DNA of 64,000 bases from Amycolatopsis sp. NBC_01488 (lineage in GTDB: Bacteria > Actinomycetota > Actinomycetes > Mycobacteriales > Pseudonocardiaceae): NCBI RefSeq assembly GCF_036227105.1, contig NZ_CP109434.1:7908501-7972500 (forward strand). The letters are read 5' to 3'. The position numbers were made by a program, and so were the translations under genes. The notes beneath the pieces are model-generated. The model was not told the origin of the DNA. It saw nothing but the letters and a program-made list of their open reading frames with translations, and did not search any database. This document shows positions 1 through 7,525 of the stretch, one piece after another; within the stretch, counting starts at the first letter, position 1; each line of letters starts with the position of its first letter.

Positions 1-268
1 CTGCTCGTTCGCCCGGATCCACGGCCAGAACCTGGCCAACTTCGGCGTCCTGCCCCTCGAGTTCGCCGACGACGCCGACCGGGAGCGGATCTCCGCGGGC
101 GACACGCTGGTGCTCGACGGCCTGCGCGACGCGCTCGTCGGGGGCGAGCTCACCGTCCGCAACACCACCCGGGACGAGGACTACCGGGTGACCCACCACC
201 TGTCCGCGCGCCAGGTCGAAGCCGTCCTCGCCGGCGGGCGGATCCCGCTGCTCGCCGCCCGGAAGTAA
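1..268 (+). CDS. acn: Aconitate hydratase, C-terminal end (partial)
   Basis: The window opens inside this gene; reading from base 2 gives 88 residues ending in TAA at 266-268. The sequence CSFARIHGQNLANFGVLPLEF is close to the conserved end of aconitase/isopropylmalate isomerase swivel domains (SFARIHxxNLxNFGxLPL), where Ser and Arg contact the substrate carboxylates. Aconitase isomerises citrate to isocitrate in the TCA cycle in the cytoplasm. Only the small swivel domain is visible, so isopropylmalate isomerase-like relatives cannot be fully excluded. The next gene starts 55 bases downstream behind its own stress promoter, so it is probably a separate transcript. Confidence 0.8.
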   Translation, partial: CSFARIHGQNLANFGVLPLEFADDADRERISAGDTLVLDGLRDALVGGELTVRNTTRDEDYRVTHHLSARQVEAVLAGGRIPLLAARK

Positions 269-269
269 C

Positions 270-294
270 GTTTACCGGAAGATCCACCGGGTAT
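270..294 (+). promoter_or_regulatory. SigF/SigB-type stress promoter
   Basis: GTTT at 270-273, a 15-base spacer and GGGTAT at 289-294 match the actinobacterial SigF/SigB consensus (GTTT-N15/16-GGGTAT). It lies 28 bases upstream of the start codon at 323. Confidence 0.75.
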
Positions 295-322
295 TCCCCG
301 CGCGGGAGAGAAGGGAGCGGTC

Positions 323-652
323 ATGCCCCAGTCGTGGAGCAAGAAGCGCGAGCGCCAGTACGAGCACGTCAAGGACTCGGCGGAGGACCGCGGCGCGAGC
401 ACCAAGCGGGCCAAGGAAATCGCGGCCCGGACGGTGAACAAGAACCGCGCCCAGTCCGGCGAGTCCCGCGAGGCCAGCAAGACCTCCCTGCGGGACAAGT
501 CCCCGCAGCAGCGCGGCGGCGAGCGGTCGGGCAACCGCAAGGGCCCGGGCGGCCCCACGAAGGACCAGCTCTACAACGAAGCCAAGAAGCGGAACATCGA
601 CGGCCGCTCGAAGATGACCAAGAAGGAACTCGAACGGGCGCTGGGCCGGTGA
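323..652 (+). CDS. Small basic stress protein (DUF7218/Rho-N-like, 'plasmid stabilization' family)
   Basis: A 109-residue, highly charged protein without signal or membrane segment. The N-terminus (MPQSWSKKRERQYEHV) and the motif AKEIAARTVNKNR are typical of small actinobacterial proteins often labelled plasmid stabilization protein. The C-terminal 40 residues (KDQLYNEAKKRNIDGRSKMTKKELERAL) resemble a SAP/Rho-N helix-extended-helix nucleic-acid-binding motif. No role in plasmid maintenance is implied here. A GGGAG Shine-Dalgarno precedes ATG 323, and a perfect stress-sigma promoter lies upstream, so it is probably an abundant stress protein of the island. Function is not established. Confidence 0.75.
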   Translation: MPQSWSKKRERQYEHVKDSAEDRGASTKRAKEIAARTVNKNRAQSGESREASKTSLRDKSPQQRGGERSGNRKGPGGPTKDQLYNEAKKRNIDGRSKMTKKELERALGR

Positions 653-678
653 CGAAGCCGGAAACCCCTGACCACGAA

Positions 679-704
679 GTGTCAGTATCCACCCAGATGG
701 GTAG
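679..704 (+). promoter_or_regulatory. SigF/SigB-type autoregulatory promoter
   Basis: GTGT at 679-682, 16-base spacer and GGGTAG at 699-704 lie directly before the anti-sigma/sigma operon. The predicted start of transcription (about 711) is only a few bases before ATG 715, so the message would be nearly leaderless. This arrangement would let the sigma factor drive its own operon. Confidence 0.6.
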
Positions 705-714
705 TACCCCCGGC

Positions 715-1161
715 ATGGAAGAAAACCAAAGCGGCTCACCCGGCGGCAAGCCGACGCTGGAAGAGCTGCTCGAGGAGCTGGTGGAGCTGCGCCTGCCCGC
801 CATGGCGGAGCAGATCCCGCTCGTCCGCATGCTCACCCACGGCGTCGTCTCGCGCGCGGACTTCGGCCTGGACGCGATCGCCGACGCCAAGATGGCCGTC
901 GACGAGGCGTGCGCCCAGCTCGTCCAGCTGGCCGAGCTGGGCGCCCAGCTGCACTGCCGCTTCCGGCAGGGCGCCGATGGCCTACACGTGACCGTCTCGA
1001 CCCGCTCGAGCGACCCGCGGCCCCCCAGCGAGCGGACGTTCGGCTGGCACGTGCTCACCACGCTGAGCCGGTCGGTGACCGCGCACTGCGACGTCCTTCC
1101 GGGTGGGGGCGCGGGCATCGTCACGATCGAGCTGGTGCTCAACCCGGGAACGAGCGCGTGA
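715..1161 (+). CDS. Anti-sigma factor, HATPase/RsbW-UsfX family
   Basis: A 148-residue cytoplasmic protein with a degenerate GHKL ATPase fold. The N-box-like segment AKMAVDEACAQLV and the later FGWHVLTTL segment correspond to the ATP-binding motifs of RsbW/UsfX anti-sigma kinases. These bind a SigF/SigB-type factor and release it when an unphosphorylated STAS protein competes. ATG 715 is preferred over ATG 697 because 697 lies within the likely -10 element at 699-704. The stop overlaps the GTG of the sigma gene (GTGA), so the pair is translationally coupled. A candidate STAS partner is encoded at 8158-8529. Confidence 0.8.
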   Translation: MEENQSGSPGGKPTLEELLEELVELRLPAMAEQIPLVRMLTHGVVSRADFGLDAIADAKMAVDEACAQLVQLAELGAQLHCRFRQGADGLHVTVSTRSSDPRPPSERTFGWHVLTTLSRSVTAHCDVLPGGGAGIVTIELVLNPGTSA

Positions 1162-1949
1162 GCCCCGAGCGCAAAACCCTCCTCCACCGCCCGGACGAAT
1201 ACGCCCACTGCGAGCCGCTGTTCGAGGAGCTGGGGACCCTCGACGCCGACGACCCGCGCCGCGACGTCGTGCGGGGCAAGCTCGTCACCGAGCTGCTGCC
1301 GCTGGCCGAGCACATCGCGACCCGGTTCTCCGGCCGCGGCGAGCCCCGCGAGGACCTGGTCCAGGTGGCCCGGATCGGCCTGATCAACGCGGTCGACCGC
1401 TTCGACCCGACGCGTGGCCACGACTTCCTGTCGTTCGCCGTGCCGACGATCATGGGCGAGGTCCGCAGGCACTTCCGGGACACCGGCTGGTCGGTGCGGG
1501 TCCCGCGGCGGCTCAAGGAGCTGCACCTGTCCCTGAGCCAGGGTTCGGCGGCGCTGTCGCAGCGCCTGGGTCGCGCGCCGACGCCGACCGAGCTGGCCGA
1601 GCACCTCAACCTGGACGTCGACGAGGTCCGCGAAGGGCTGCTGGCCGGCAACGCCTACCAGGCCCTGTCCGTCGACAAGCCGGTGCACGACGACGCCGAG
1701 GCGCTGTCATTGGCGGACACCATGGGGGAACCCGACCACGAGATGGCCATGGTCGAGAACCACGAGGCCCTCCAGCCGCTGCTCCAGGAGCTGCCGAAGC
1801 GGGAGCGCGCGATCCTCGTGATGCGGTTCTTCGGCGGGCTGACGCAGACCCAGATCGCCGACCGTGTCGGCATCTCCCAGATGCACGTCTCCCGGCTGCT
1901 GTCGCAGACCCTGGAGCAGCTGCGCGGGAAGCTCACCGGCGAAGGCTAG
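1158..1949 (+). CDS. RNA polymerase sigma factor, SigF/SigB stress family
   Basis: A 263-residue group 3 sigma factor. Region 2 is clear (EDLVQVARIGLINAVDRFD and the following FLSFAVPTIMGEVRRHFRD), region 3 follows (PRRLKEL...LSQRLGRAPTPTELAEHL), and region 4.2 ends the protein with a helix-turn-helix (TQTQIADRVGISQMHVSRLL). It starts with GTG overlapping the stop of the anti-sigma gene. The surrounding genes carry GTTT/GGGTAT promoters of the kind this family reads, so it is the natural regulator of the island. Whether it answers osmotic, oxidative or stationary-phase signals cannot be read from sequence. Confidence 0.9.
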   Translation: MSPERKTLLHRPDEYAHCEPLFEELGTLDADDPRRDVVRGKLVTELLPLAEHIATRFSGRGEPREDLVQVARIGLINAVDRFDPTRGHDFLSFAVPTIMGEVRRHFRDTGWSVRVPRRLKELHLSLSQGSAALSQRLGRAPTPTELAEHLNLDVDEVREGLLAGNAYQALSVDKPVHDDAEALSLADTMGEPDHEMAMVENHEALQPLLQELPKRERAILVMRFFGGLTQTQIADRVGISQMHVSRLLSQTLEQLRGKLTGEG

Positions 1950-1966
1950 GGCCGGCCCGACCGGCC
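1950..1966. terminator. Weak hairpin between convergent genes
   Basis: GGCCGG (1950-1955) can pair with CCGGCC (1961-1966) immediately after the sigma stop codon, in the 50-base gap before the convergent CYTH-CHAD gene. There is no T-tract, so termination is only suggested. Confidence 0.35.
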
Positions 1967-1999
1967 GGCCCCGCCCGCCGGGTCAGCCCGGCCCCTTGA

Positions 2000-3517
2000 T
2001 CAGCTCAGCCAGCCCGGACGGTCGCCCTTGCGAAGCCGCCGCCATTCCCCCGAGAACCGCTCACGCAGCTTCTCGGCCCTCTCGGCGTCTCGCGCGTACA
2101 GCATCCCGAACGTGAAGGTGTTCTGCCCTTCGCCGTGCCCGGCGATGGTGAGGTGGTGCAGGAGGTCGCGGCCGACCACGGTGTCCTGGTGCTCGCCCAG
2201 CGTGCTCTGGACGGCCTTGACGTTCTTGCGCCACTCACGCAGCTTCTTGCCGTAGACCGGCTTCACGGTGTCGGCGGCGTAGCGGGCCCGCTTCGCCTTC
2301 TTGCGGACCTCGTGCAACGCCCGTTCGCGCTCCTGGCCGTCCAGGCCGCGCGCGGCCGCTTCGGCGCGGCGCAGCTTCCGGGCGGCCTTGCGCACCGGCT
2401 TGCGCAAGGCGGCTTTCGCGGGCTTGCGTGCCTTGCCGGTCAGCGGCGGCGCCTCGACCACGGCGTCCAGCGCGCGCAGCAGGTTCAGGTACCGCTTGCC
2501 GGTCAGCGCCGCCATCGCCCGGACCCGGCCGTCCTCGGCCTCGCGGGCGAAGTAGCGGGTGAGGTACTGGCGCAGGGGCCCGAACACCAGCTCGGACGGG
2601 AGCTCGTCGAGCTGCTCGCGCAGCCGTTCCTCGCTGACCTCGGCGTCGCGGGCCGGCGCCAGCTGCCGCCCGAGCCACTTCAGCTCGGCCGCCACCGGTC
2701 CGGTCGCGTCCTGGTCCACAATGGACCCGAACGTGCGGAGCGCGCTGCGCAGCTTCCGGGTCGCGACCCGCATCCGGTGCACGGAGTCCTCGACGTCCAG
2801 CCGCACGCCGACGTCCGCGCGGCGCAGCTGGTCGTAGTGCTCCCGTAGCGACGTCAGCACGACCTCGCCCGCCTTCGGCTTCTTCCGGCCGCGAGGCGCC
2901 GCCGGGACGCGGTCGCCGATCAGGCGCCGGAGCTTCGACGGCCACGGCGAAGCCGACGCACCGGCTTCGGCCAGCGCCCGGTCGAATTCGTCGAGCCGGG
3001 TGGGTTCGGTCTCCGGGTCCAGTTCCAGCTCCAGCTCGCGCCACTCGTCGAGCCGCGCGCTCTCGCCGCCGGCCTCCCCGGTCACGTGGTCGTCGGTCAG
3101 GATCGCGACGGTCCTGCCGTCGCCGTCGGCCAGCCGGTGGGCGAACCGGTCGGTGCGCAGGTGCGCGATGGGCACCAGCTTTTCCCCCAGCGCGTACGCG
3201 CGCACGAGCCGGCGGAGCCGCCCGGGGACCTTGTTCGGGTCGCCGCCCAGCGGCAGCTGGATCTCCTGCCGCTCGTCGGCGGAGACCGGCAGCTTGAGGT
3301 GCCAGCCCGCGTCGTGCCCGCCGACCCGGCGCCGGAGCGTGATGCCGCTCCTGGCCAGTGCGAAGGTTTCGGTGTCGTAGTAGGAAGCGTCGAGGATCTG
3401 CTCGACCGGGTCGTCCTGGGTCGCGACGCCCGCGACGCCGACGAGCCGGGGCACCCCGCTTCCCGGCACGACCTCGTACTTGCGCTCGCGCTCGGTCACC
3501 GACGACGGCGCTGCCAT
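2000..3517 (-). CDS. CYTH and CHAD domain-containing protein
   Basis: A 505-residue cytoplasmic protein. The N-terminal CYTH (triphosphate tunnel) domain begins with the signature ERERKYEV (ExExK, residues 9-13), and the C-terminal half is a His/Lys/Arg-rich helical CHAD domain (HRMRVATRKLRSALRTF, LHEVRKKAKRARYA). Such fusions hydrolyse inorganic triphosphate or bind polyphosphate, and CHAD domains associate with polyphosphate granules. ATG 3517 follows a GGAGG Shine-Dalgarno and a stress-sigma promoter, fitting a role in phosphate or polyphosphate handling during stress. The exact substrate is unknown. Confidence 0.85.
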   Translation of the reverse strand: MAAPSSVTERERKYEVVPGSGVPRLVGVAGVATQDDPVEQILDASYYDTETFALARSGITLRRRVGGHDAGWHLKLPVSADERQEIQLPLGGDPNKVPGRLRRLVRAYALGEKLVPIAHLRTDRFAHRLADGDGRTVAILTDDHVTGEAGGESARLDEWRELELELDPETEPTRLDEFDRALAEAGASASPWPSKLRRLIGDRVPAAPRGRKKPKAGEVVLTSLREHYDQLRRADVGVRLDVEDSVHRMRVATRKLRSALRTFGSIVDQDATGPVAAELKWLGRQLAPARDAEVSEERLREQLDELPSELVFGPLRQYLTRYFAREAEDGRVRAMAALTGKRYLNLLRALDAVVEAPPLTGKARKPAKAALRKPVRKAARKLRRAEAAARGLDGQERERALHEVRKKAKRARYAADTVKPVYGKKLREWRKNVKAVQSTLGEHQDTVVGRDLLHHLTIAGHGEGQNTFTFGMLYARDAERAEKLRERFSGEWRRLRKGDRPGWLS

Positions 3518-3551
3518 GATCATCCTCCTTGGGGGCCGGTTCTCCCGACGG

Positions 3552-3577
3552 ATACCCGGTGGGTGCGCCCCGAACAC
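3552..3577 (-). promoter_or_regulatory. SigF/SigB-type stress promoter (CYTH-CHAD gene)
   Basis: On the minus strand GTGT (3574-3577), a 16-base spacer and GGGTAT (3552-3557) stand 35 bases before the start codon at 3517. It is back to back with the promoter at 3580-3604. Confidence 0.55.
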
Positions 3578-3579
3578 GG

Positions 3580-3604
3580 GATTCGGCGGCCGGGCAGCGG
3601 GTAA
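3580..3604 (+). promoter_or_regulatory. Possible stress-sigma promoter (hemerythrin gene)
   Basis: GATT at 3580-3583, 15-base spacer, GGGTAA at 3599-3604. It keeps the G..T of the -35 and the GGGTA core, and sits 36 bases before ATG 3641. Weaker match than the others. Confidence 0.45.
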
Positions 3605-3640
3605 CCGTCCGGGAAAAGCGAGTCCCGAGCAGGAGCGTGC

Positions 3641-4168
3641 ATGAACAGCAGACAGCCCGCAACCGACCTGACCACCGTCCTCGCCGGTGACCACCGGGAA
3701 CTGGACCGGCTGTGCACCGAGCTCGACCTCGGCCAGGGCAGTCCCGAGAACCGCAAGGACCTCGCCGACCACCTCATCGCGGAGCTGGTCCGCCACACCG
3801 TCGCCGAGGAGTCCTTCCTCGACGGCGAAGGCGATCTCACCGAGGCCGACGGGCTGATGCGGCAGCTGGAGGGCGCGGGACCGCAGGAGACGCGCTTCGA
3901 GCGCCTGCTGAGCGGGCTGATCCGCGCCGTCCGGCGGCACGTCCACGAGGAAGGCCCGGAGGCGGTGCGGCAGGTCCGGCTCACCTGCTCGCCGGAGCGG
4001 CGGGCCGAGCTGGGCAAGGAGGTCCTGGCGGCTCGCGACGCCGCCGCGACGGTGCCGCACCCGGACCTGTCCGACCGGGTGCCGCAGGCCGAGCAGCTGT
4101 GGCCGGGGCCGGGTTTCGTGGACCGGGCGCGGGCCGCGCTGCGCCGCGCCGCCGGCTCTCCCGGTTGA
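3641..4168 (+). CDS. Hemerythrin/HHE domain-containing protein
   Basis: A 175-residue soluble four-helix-bundle protein. Candidate diiron ligands sit in DHRELDRL (His18), LVRHTVAEESFL (His52, Glu56/57) and RRHVHEEG (His100, His102, Glu103), as in HHE cation-binding domains. Members bind oxygen, NO or peroxide at a non-haem diiron centre, or act in redox sensing. ATG 3641 follows GAGCAGGAGC. The gene diverges from CYTH-CHAD, and both have GGGTA-type promoters in the same 123-base gap. A GAF-ANTAR regulator follows after 51 bases and may be co-transcribed. Confidence 0.85.
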   Translation: MNSRQPATDLTTVLAGDHRELDRLCTELDLGQGSPENRKDLADHLIAELVRHTVAEESFLDGEGDLTEADGLMRQLEGAGPQETRFERLLSGLIRAVRRHVHEEGPEAVRQVRLTCSPERRAELGKEVLAARDAAATVPHPDLSDRVPQAEQLWPGPGFVDRARAALRRAAGSPG

Positions 4169-4219
4169 GCACCGGCATCGGGTTGAATGGAGGTCCATCC
4201 CCGAGGACGACGGAGACGC

Positions 4220-5020
4220 ATGAACATCGGCGAAGACGAATGGGCGCGGGAACGGGCCCGGTTCGGGCTGGACGGCGACCGGCAGGCCGGTCTCCTGACG
4301 AGGCAGTTCGCCGAGCTCACGCGCACGCTGCTCGACGTGACGCCGACCGTCGGGGGCGTGCTCCGGCTCGTCGTCGGCGCCGCCAGCGCGATCGTCCCGG
4401 ACGCCGACCTGGTCAGCGTCACGCTGCGCGAACCCGACGGCCGGTACCACACGCCCGTCGAGACCGACCCGGTCGCGGTGCGGCTGGACCAGGTGCAGTA
4501 CGACCACGGCGAAGGGCCGTGCGTCGAGTCGGCCCGCCCGGACGGCCCGGCCATCGGCTGGTCCCAGGACCTCGCCCACGACCCGCGCTGGCCGTCGTTC
4601 GGCCCGGCGGCGGCCGCCCACGGCTACCACTCGGTGCTCGCGACGGCCCTGCTCCCCGACGCCCGCCCGCCGCGGCGCTCGGGCGCGCTCAACATCTACT
4701 CGAGCAAGCCCGGCGCGTTCGACACCGCGGCGATCGACCTCGCGCTGCTGCTGGCGACGCACGCCTCGCTGGCGCTGGCGCACACGGAAGCCGTTCTCGC
4801 GGCCGAGCTGGAGTCGGCGAACCTGCGCCGCGCGGTCGACAGCCGGGACGTGATCGGCCAGGCGAAGGGGATCCTGATGCAGCGCCGCGGCATCACGGCC
4901 GACGAAGCCTTCGACGTGCTGCGCCGCGCGTCCCAGGACCTGAACGTCAAGCTGGCCGACCTGGCCCGGACGCTGGCTGCCCGGCACACCGAGGTGGACC
5001 TGCCGGTGGCGGAGGCCTGA
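4220..5020 (+). CDS. GAF and ANTAR domain-containing regulator
   Basis: A 266-residue cytoplasmic protein. Residues about 30-180 form a GAF-type sensory domain, and the last 60 residues are an ANTAR RNA-binding domain with the signature SRDVIGQAKGILMQRRGITADEAF followed by LRRASQDLNVKLADLA. ANTAR proteins bind paired RNA hexaloops and prevent transcription termination. The ligand of the GAF part is unknown. ATG 4220 is chosen because GGAGAC precedes it closely; the in-frame ATG at 4187 would add an unlikely Arg-rich leader. It sits in the stress island, but no matching stress promoter is immediately upstream. Confidence 0.85.
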   Translation: MNIGEDEWARERARFGLDGDRQAGLLTRQFAELTRTLLDVTPTVGGVLRLVVGAASAIVPDADLVSVTLREPDGRYHTPVETDPVAVRLDQVQYDHGEGPCVESARPDGPAIGWSQDLAHDPRWPSFGPAAAAHGYHSVLATALLPDARPPRRSGALNIYSSKPGAFDTAAIDLALLLATHASLALAHTEAVLAAELESANLRRAVDSRDVIGQAKGILMQRRGITADEAFDVLRRASQDLNVKLADLARTLAARHTEVDLPVAEA

Positions 5021-5037
5021 GCCCGGGCACGGGCGAA

Positions 5038-5065
5038 GGCGGCACCTTCCGGGGAAGGCGCCGCC
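5038..5065. terminator. Bidirectional terminator-like hairpin
   Basis: GGCGGC-A-CCTTCC (5038-5050) pairs with GGAAGG-C-GCCGCC (5053-5065) in the 54-base gap between the convergent GAF-ANTAR and membrane protein genes. Confidence 0.65.
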
Positions 5066-5074
5066 CTCGAGGCG

Positions 5075-5542
5075 CTACTGGGCCGAGTACGGGGACCGGT
5101 TCTCCAGCGGCGGGCTGACGTCCGGGTAGCCGCCCGGCTGACCCGGCACCGGCGTCACCGTCGGGCTCTGCGCCTCGGGTTCGACGCGCTGCCGGCTGCC
5201 GCGCTGGACGACCGCCTCCACTTCCTGCTCGCCGCGGATGCGGGCGAGCGCGGCGAGCGTGATCGCATGCGCCAGGGCGAGGATCAGCAGCAGCACGCCG
5301 AGCCGGCCGACGACGCCCGGCAGGTCGCTGCCACCCATGTCGATGGTCGAGACCAGTGCCAGCACCCCCAGCGTGGCCAGGTGGAACAACACGGTGACCA
5401 GCCGGGTCATCGAAGCGCCGGCCGCCGGATCGCCGTAGGAGTTCTCCAGGTAGCGGCGGCCGCTGCGGTAGATGATCTGCCCGTCTACCAGGACCAGCGC
5501 CACGCCGATCGCGAGGAACGACAGATACGCGTTCGTGGTCAT
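5075..5542 (-). CDS. Small membrane protein of the stress island
   Basis: A 155-residue protein with an N-terminal hydrophobic segment (AYLSFLAIGVALVLVDG), two further membrane segments around residues 47-70 and 77-100, and a polar Pro-rich C-terminal tail of about 50 residues. No named family is recognised. ATG 5542 is preceded by GGAGAAGGAGCG. A very good stress-sigma promoter lies at 5584-5609, so it is probably induced with the regulon. The topology suggests three transmembrane helices with a cytoplasmic or surface tail; no catalytic motif is visible. Confidence 0.7.
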   Translation of the reverse strand: MTTNAYLSFLAIGVALVLVDGQIIYRSGRRYLENSYGDPAAGASMTRLVTVLFHLATLGVLALVSTIDMGGSDLPGVVGRLGVLLLILALAHAITLAALARIRGEQEVEAVVQRGSRQRVEPEAQSPTVTPVPGQPGGYPDVSPPLENRSPYSAQ

Positions 5543-5583
5543 GCGGGGACGCTCCTTCTCCAGGGGGGACCTCTCCGGGGGAA

Positions 5584-5609
5584 ATACCCGGCCCGCTGCG
5601 CAGGGAAAC
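5584..5609 (-). promoter_or_regulatory. SigF/SigB-type stress promoter (membrane protein gene)
   Basis: Minus strand GTTT (5606-5609), 16-base spacer, GGGTAT (5584-5589), 42 bases before ATG 5542. Full match to both elements. Confidence 0.75.
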
Positions 5610-5616
5610 GCCTCGG

Positions 5617-6450
5617 TCACCCGGTGAAGGTATCCGGGTCCGGCCCGGTGCGCCGGCCGTCGTCGAGCTTCCCGATCGCGGTCATGTCCTCGTCGTCGAG
5701 CTCGAAGTCGAAGACGTCGATGTTCTGCCTGATCCGGTCGGGCGACGACGACTTCGGGAAGACGATGTTCCCGAGCTGGATGTGCCAGCGCAGCACCACC
5801 TGCGCGGCCGTCCGGCCGTGCTTCTCGGCCAGGTCCCCGAGCACCGGGTCCTCGAGGACCTCCGCCTGGGCCAGCGGGCTCCACGCCTCGGTCGCGATGC
5901 CGTGGGCCTGGTGGTAGGCGCGCAGCTCGGTCTGCTGCAGCGCCGGGTGCAGCTCGATCTGGTTGACCGCGGGCACCGTGCCGGTCTCCTCGGCGAGCCG
6001 GTCGAGGTGGGCGGGCTGGAAGTTCGAGACGCCGATGGCGCGGGCCTTGCCGGCCCGCAGGATGTCTTCGAAGCCCTGCCACGTCCGGACGTAGTTGTCC
6101 TTGTGCGGCAACGGCCAGTGGATCAGGTAGAGGTCGACGTAATCGAAGGCGAGGCGCCGCAGGCTGCCTTCCAGCGCCGTGATGGCGTTGTCGTGGCCGT
6201 GCGCGTCGTTCGCCAGCTTCGTCGTGACGAACACCTCTTCGCGCGCGACGCCCGACTCCGCGATACCGGCGCCGACGCCTTCCTCGTTGCGGTACATCTG
6301 CGCCGTGTCGATATGGCGGTAGCCGGCCTCCAGCGCGGTGCGCACGGCCTGGGCGGTCTCCTCGGGCGGGATCTGGAACACGCCGAACCCGAACTGCGGG
6401 ATCCGCACGCCGTTGGTCAGTTCCACGGCCGGAACGTGGGGGGAAGTCAT
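5617..6450 (-). CDS. Aldo/keto reductase (AKR5-like)
   Basis: A 277-residue NADPH-dependent oxidoreductase with the AKR (beta/alpha)8 barrel. The catalytic tetrad is visible: Asp and Tyr in HIDTAQMYRNE, Lys in FVTTKLAND and His in LIHWPLP; the cofactor-binding end has FPKSSSPDRIRQN. Close relatives are called 2,5-diketo-D-gluconate reductase and reduce small aldehydes and ketones, often as detoxification enzymes. The -10 of the stress promoter lies only 9 bases before ATG 6450, so the transcript should be essentially leaderless. Substrate unknown. Confidence 0.9.
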   Translation of the reverse strand: MTSPHVPAVELTNGVRIPQFGFGVFQIPPEETAQAVRTALEAGYRHIDTAQMYRNEEGVGAGIAESGVAREEVFVTTKLANDAHGHDNAITALEGSLRRLAFDYVDLYLIHWPLPHKDNYVRTWQGFEDILRAGKARAIGVSNFQPAHLDRLAEETGTVPAVNQIELHPALQQTELRAYHQAHGIATEAWSPLAQAEVLEDPVLGDLAEKHGRTAAQVVLRWHIQLGNIVFPKSSSPDRIRQNIDVFDFELDDEDMTAIGKLDDGRRTGPDPDTFTG

Positions 6451-6459
6451 GCCTGCCGC

Positions 6460-6485
6460 CTACCCGAGGCCTCCGGACGCGAAAC
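6460..6485 (-). promoter_or_regulatory. SigF/SigB-type promoter, leaderless (aldo/keto reductase)
   Basis: Minus strand GTTT (6482-6485), 16-base spacer, GGGTAG (6460-6465). Transcription should start near 6453, within about 3 bases of the ATG at 6450. Confidence 0.7.
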
Positions 6486-6514
6486 ACGGCGGGACGGTGT
6501 CCGCCCCGCCGTGT
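6484..6514. terminator. Terminator-like hairpin after SRPBCC gene
   Basis: ACACGGCGGG (6484-6493) pairs perfectly with CCCGCCGTGT (6505-6514) 18 bases after the SRPBCC stop codon. It borders the -35 element of the next gene's promoter. Confidence 0.55.
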
Positions 6515-6531
6515 CACCCGATCGGGTAGTC

Positions 6532-6993
6532 CTACGTCCCCGGCCGCTCCACGTCACCGCGCCAGCCGCCGGTTTCCCGGCCGCGCTGCTCGATGAACTC
6601 CTTGAACCGCTTGAGGTCGCCCTTCACCCGGCGGTCGAGGACGCCGAGCTTGTCGGCGACGTTCTCGGCGAAGCCCTCCGGATCGATGTCCATCTGCGCG
6701 GTCACCCGGGTGTGCGCGTCGTCGAGCCGGTGGAACGTGATCACGCCGGCGTGGTCCGGCCCGGAGTCGGACGTCCAGGCGACCCGCTCGTCGGGGTGCT
6801 GCTCGGTGATCGTCGCGTCGAACTCGCGCGTCACGCCACCGAACTTCGTCACCCAGTGGGTGTGGGTGGCGTCGACCTGGCGGATCTCCTCGACACCTTC
6901 CATGAACCGCGGGAACTCCTCGAACTGCGTCCACTGGTTGTAGGCGGTCGAAACAGGGACTTCCACGTCCACGATTTCGGTGATCGTGCCCAT
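6532..6993 (-). CDS. SRPBCC family protein (polyketide cyclase/dehydrase-like)
   Basis: A 153-residue soluble START/Bet v1-like protein. The typical beginning ITEIVDVEVPVSTAYNQWTQFEEFPRFM and the central strand pattern WVTKFGGVTREFDATITEQHPDERVAW mark the actinobacterial SRPBCC/cyclase group. The fold binds hydrophobic ligands in a deep cavity; enzymatic activity is not implied. ATG 6993 follows GGAGGAG and a stress-sigma promoter shared back to back with the holin-like operon. Related genes are often stress-induced in actinobacteria; the ligand is unknown. Confidence 0.8.
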   Translation of the reverse strand: MGTITEIVDVEVPVSTAYNQWTQFEEFPRFMEGVEEIRQVDATHTHWVTKFGGVTREFDATITEQHPDERVAWTSDSGPDHAGVITFHRLDDAHTRVTAQMDIDPEGFAENVADKLGVLDRRVKGDLKRFKEFIEQRGRETGGWRGDVERPGT

Positions 6994-7027
6994 GCACTCC
7001 TCCTCGTCGGTTGGTGGCACCGCTCGG

Positions 7028-7052
7028 CTACCCGGTGCCGGACCGGTCAAAC
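7028..7052 (-). promoter_or_regulatory. SigF/SigB-type stress promoter (SRPBCC gene)
   Basis: Minus strand GTTT (7049-7052), 15-base spacer, GGGTAG (7028-7033), 35 bases before ATG 6993. Confidence 0.75.
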
Positions 7053-7060
7053 CCGGCGTG

Positions 7061-7085
7061 GTTGACCCCGGGCCGGCCCGGGTAC
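7061..7085 (+). promoter_or_regulatory. SigF/SigB-type stress promoter (holin-like operon)
   Basis: GTTG at 7061-7064, 15-base spacer, GGGTAC at 7080-7085, 27 bases before GTG 7112. It is divergent from the promoter at 7028-7052, with 8 bases between them. Confidence 0.6.
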
Positions 7086-7111
7086 ACGGCGGCCAGGCAA
7101 GGAGGTGTTCC

Positions 7112-7525
7112 GTGATCGAAGAGGTGAACAAGAAGCCGGCGGCCGACCGCTCGGTCGGTGAGCTGGTGACGGACCTGACCGACGAGGTCAAGCGGCTTGT
7201 CCGGGACGAGATGCGGCTCGCGGCCTTCGAACTGCAGCGCAAGGGCAAGAAGATGGGCCTCGGCGCCGGGTTGTTCGGCGCGGCGGGCCTGTTCGCGCTG
7301 TTCGGCGGCGGCACGCTGGTCGCGGCCGCCGTGCTCGCGCTCGCGCTGGTGCTGCCCGGCTGGCTGGCCGCGGTGCTCGTCGCGGTCGCGCTGTTCCTGG
7401 TCGCCGGGATCGCCGCGCTGGCCGGCAAGAAGGAAGTCACGCAGGGCGTGCCGCCGGTGCCCGAAGAAGCGATCAGCGGGGTCCGCCAGGATGTGGACAC
7501 CGTGAAACAAGGAGTGCGCACATGA
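7112..7525 (+). CDS. Phage holin-like membrane protein (Act_holin/Phage_holin_3_6 type)
   Basis: A 137-residue protein: an amphipathic N-terminal segment (VGELVTDLTDEVKRLVRDEMRLAAFEL) followed by two long hydrophobic helices (about residues 50-75 and 80-105) and a charged tail. This is the pattern of the actinobacterial 'phage holin family' proteins, chromosomal and not phage-linked. GTG 7112 follows a strong GGAGG. The gene overlaps the next by ATGA and starts a three-gene operon with DUF3618 and DUF4235, a common actinobacterial trio. A role in envelope stress is inferred from the promoter only. Confidence 0.8.
   Translation: MIEEVNKKPAADRSVGELVTDLTDEVKRLVRDEMRLAAFELQRKGKKMGLGAGLFGAAGLFALFGGGTLVAAAVLALALVLPGWLAAVLVAVALFLVAGIAALAGKKEVTQGVPPVPEEAISGVRQDVDTVKQGVRT

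Noticed and set aside
4187..4219. Earlier ATG 4187 as start of the GAF-ANTAR gene
   Set aside because: Adds an Arg-rich leader with no ribosome site; ATG 4220 has GGAGAC just upstream.
7112..7525. Prophage remnant, from the holin-like gene
   Set aside because: The gene is a chromosomal actinobacterial family in a DUF3618/DUF4235 operon; no phage genes nearby.
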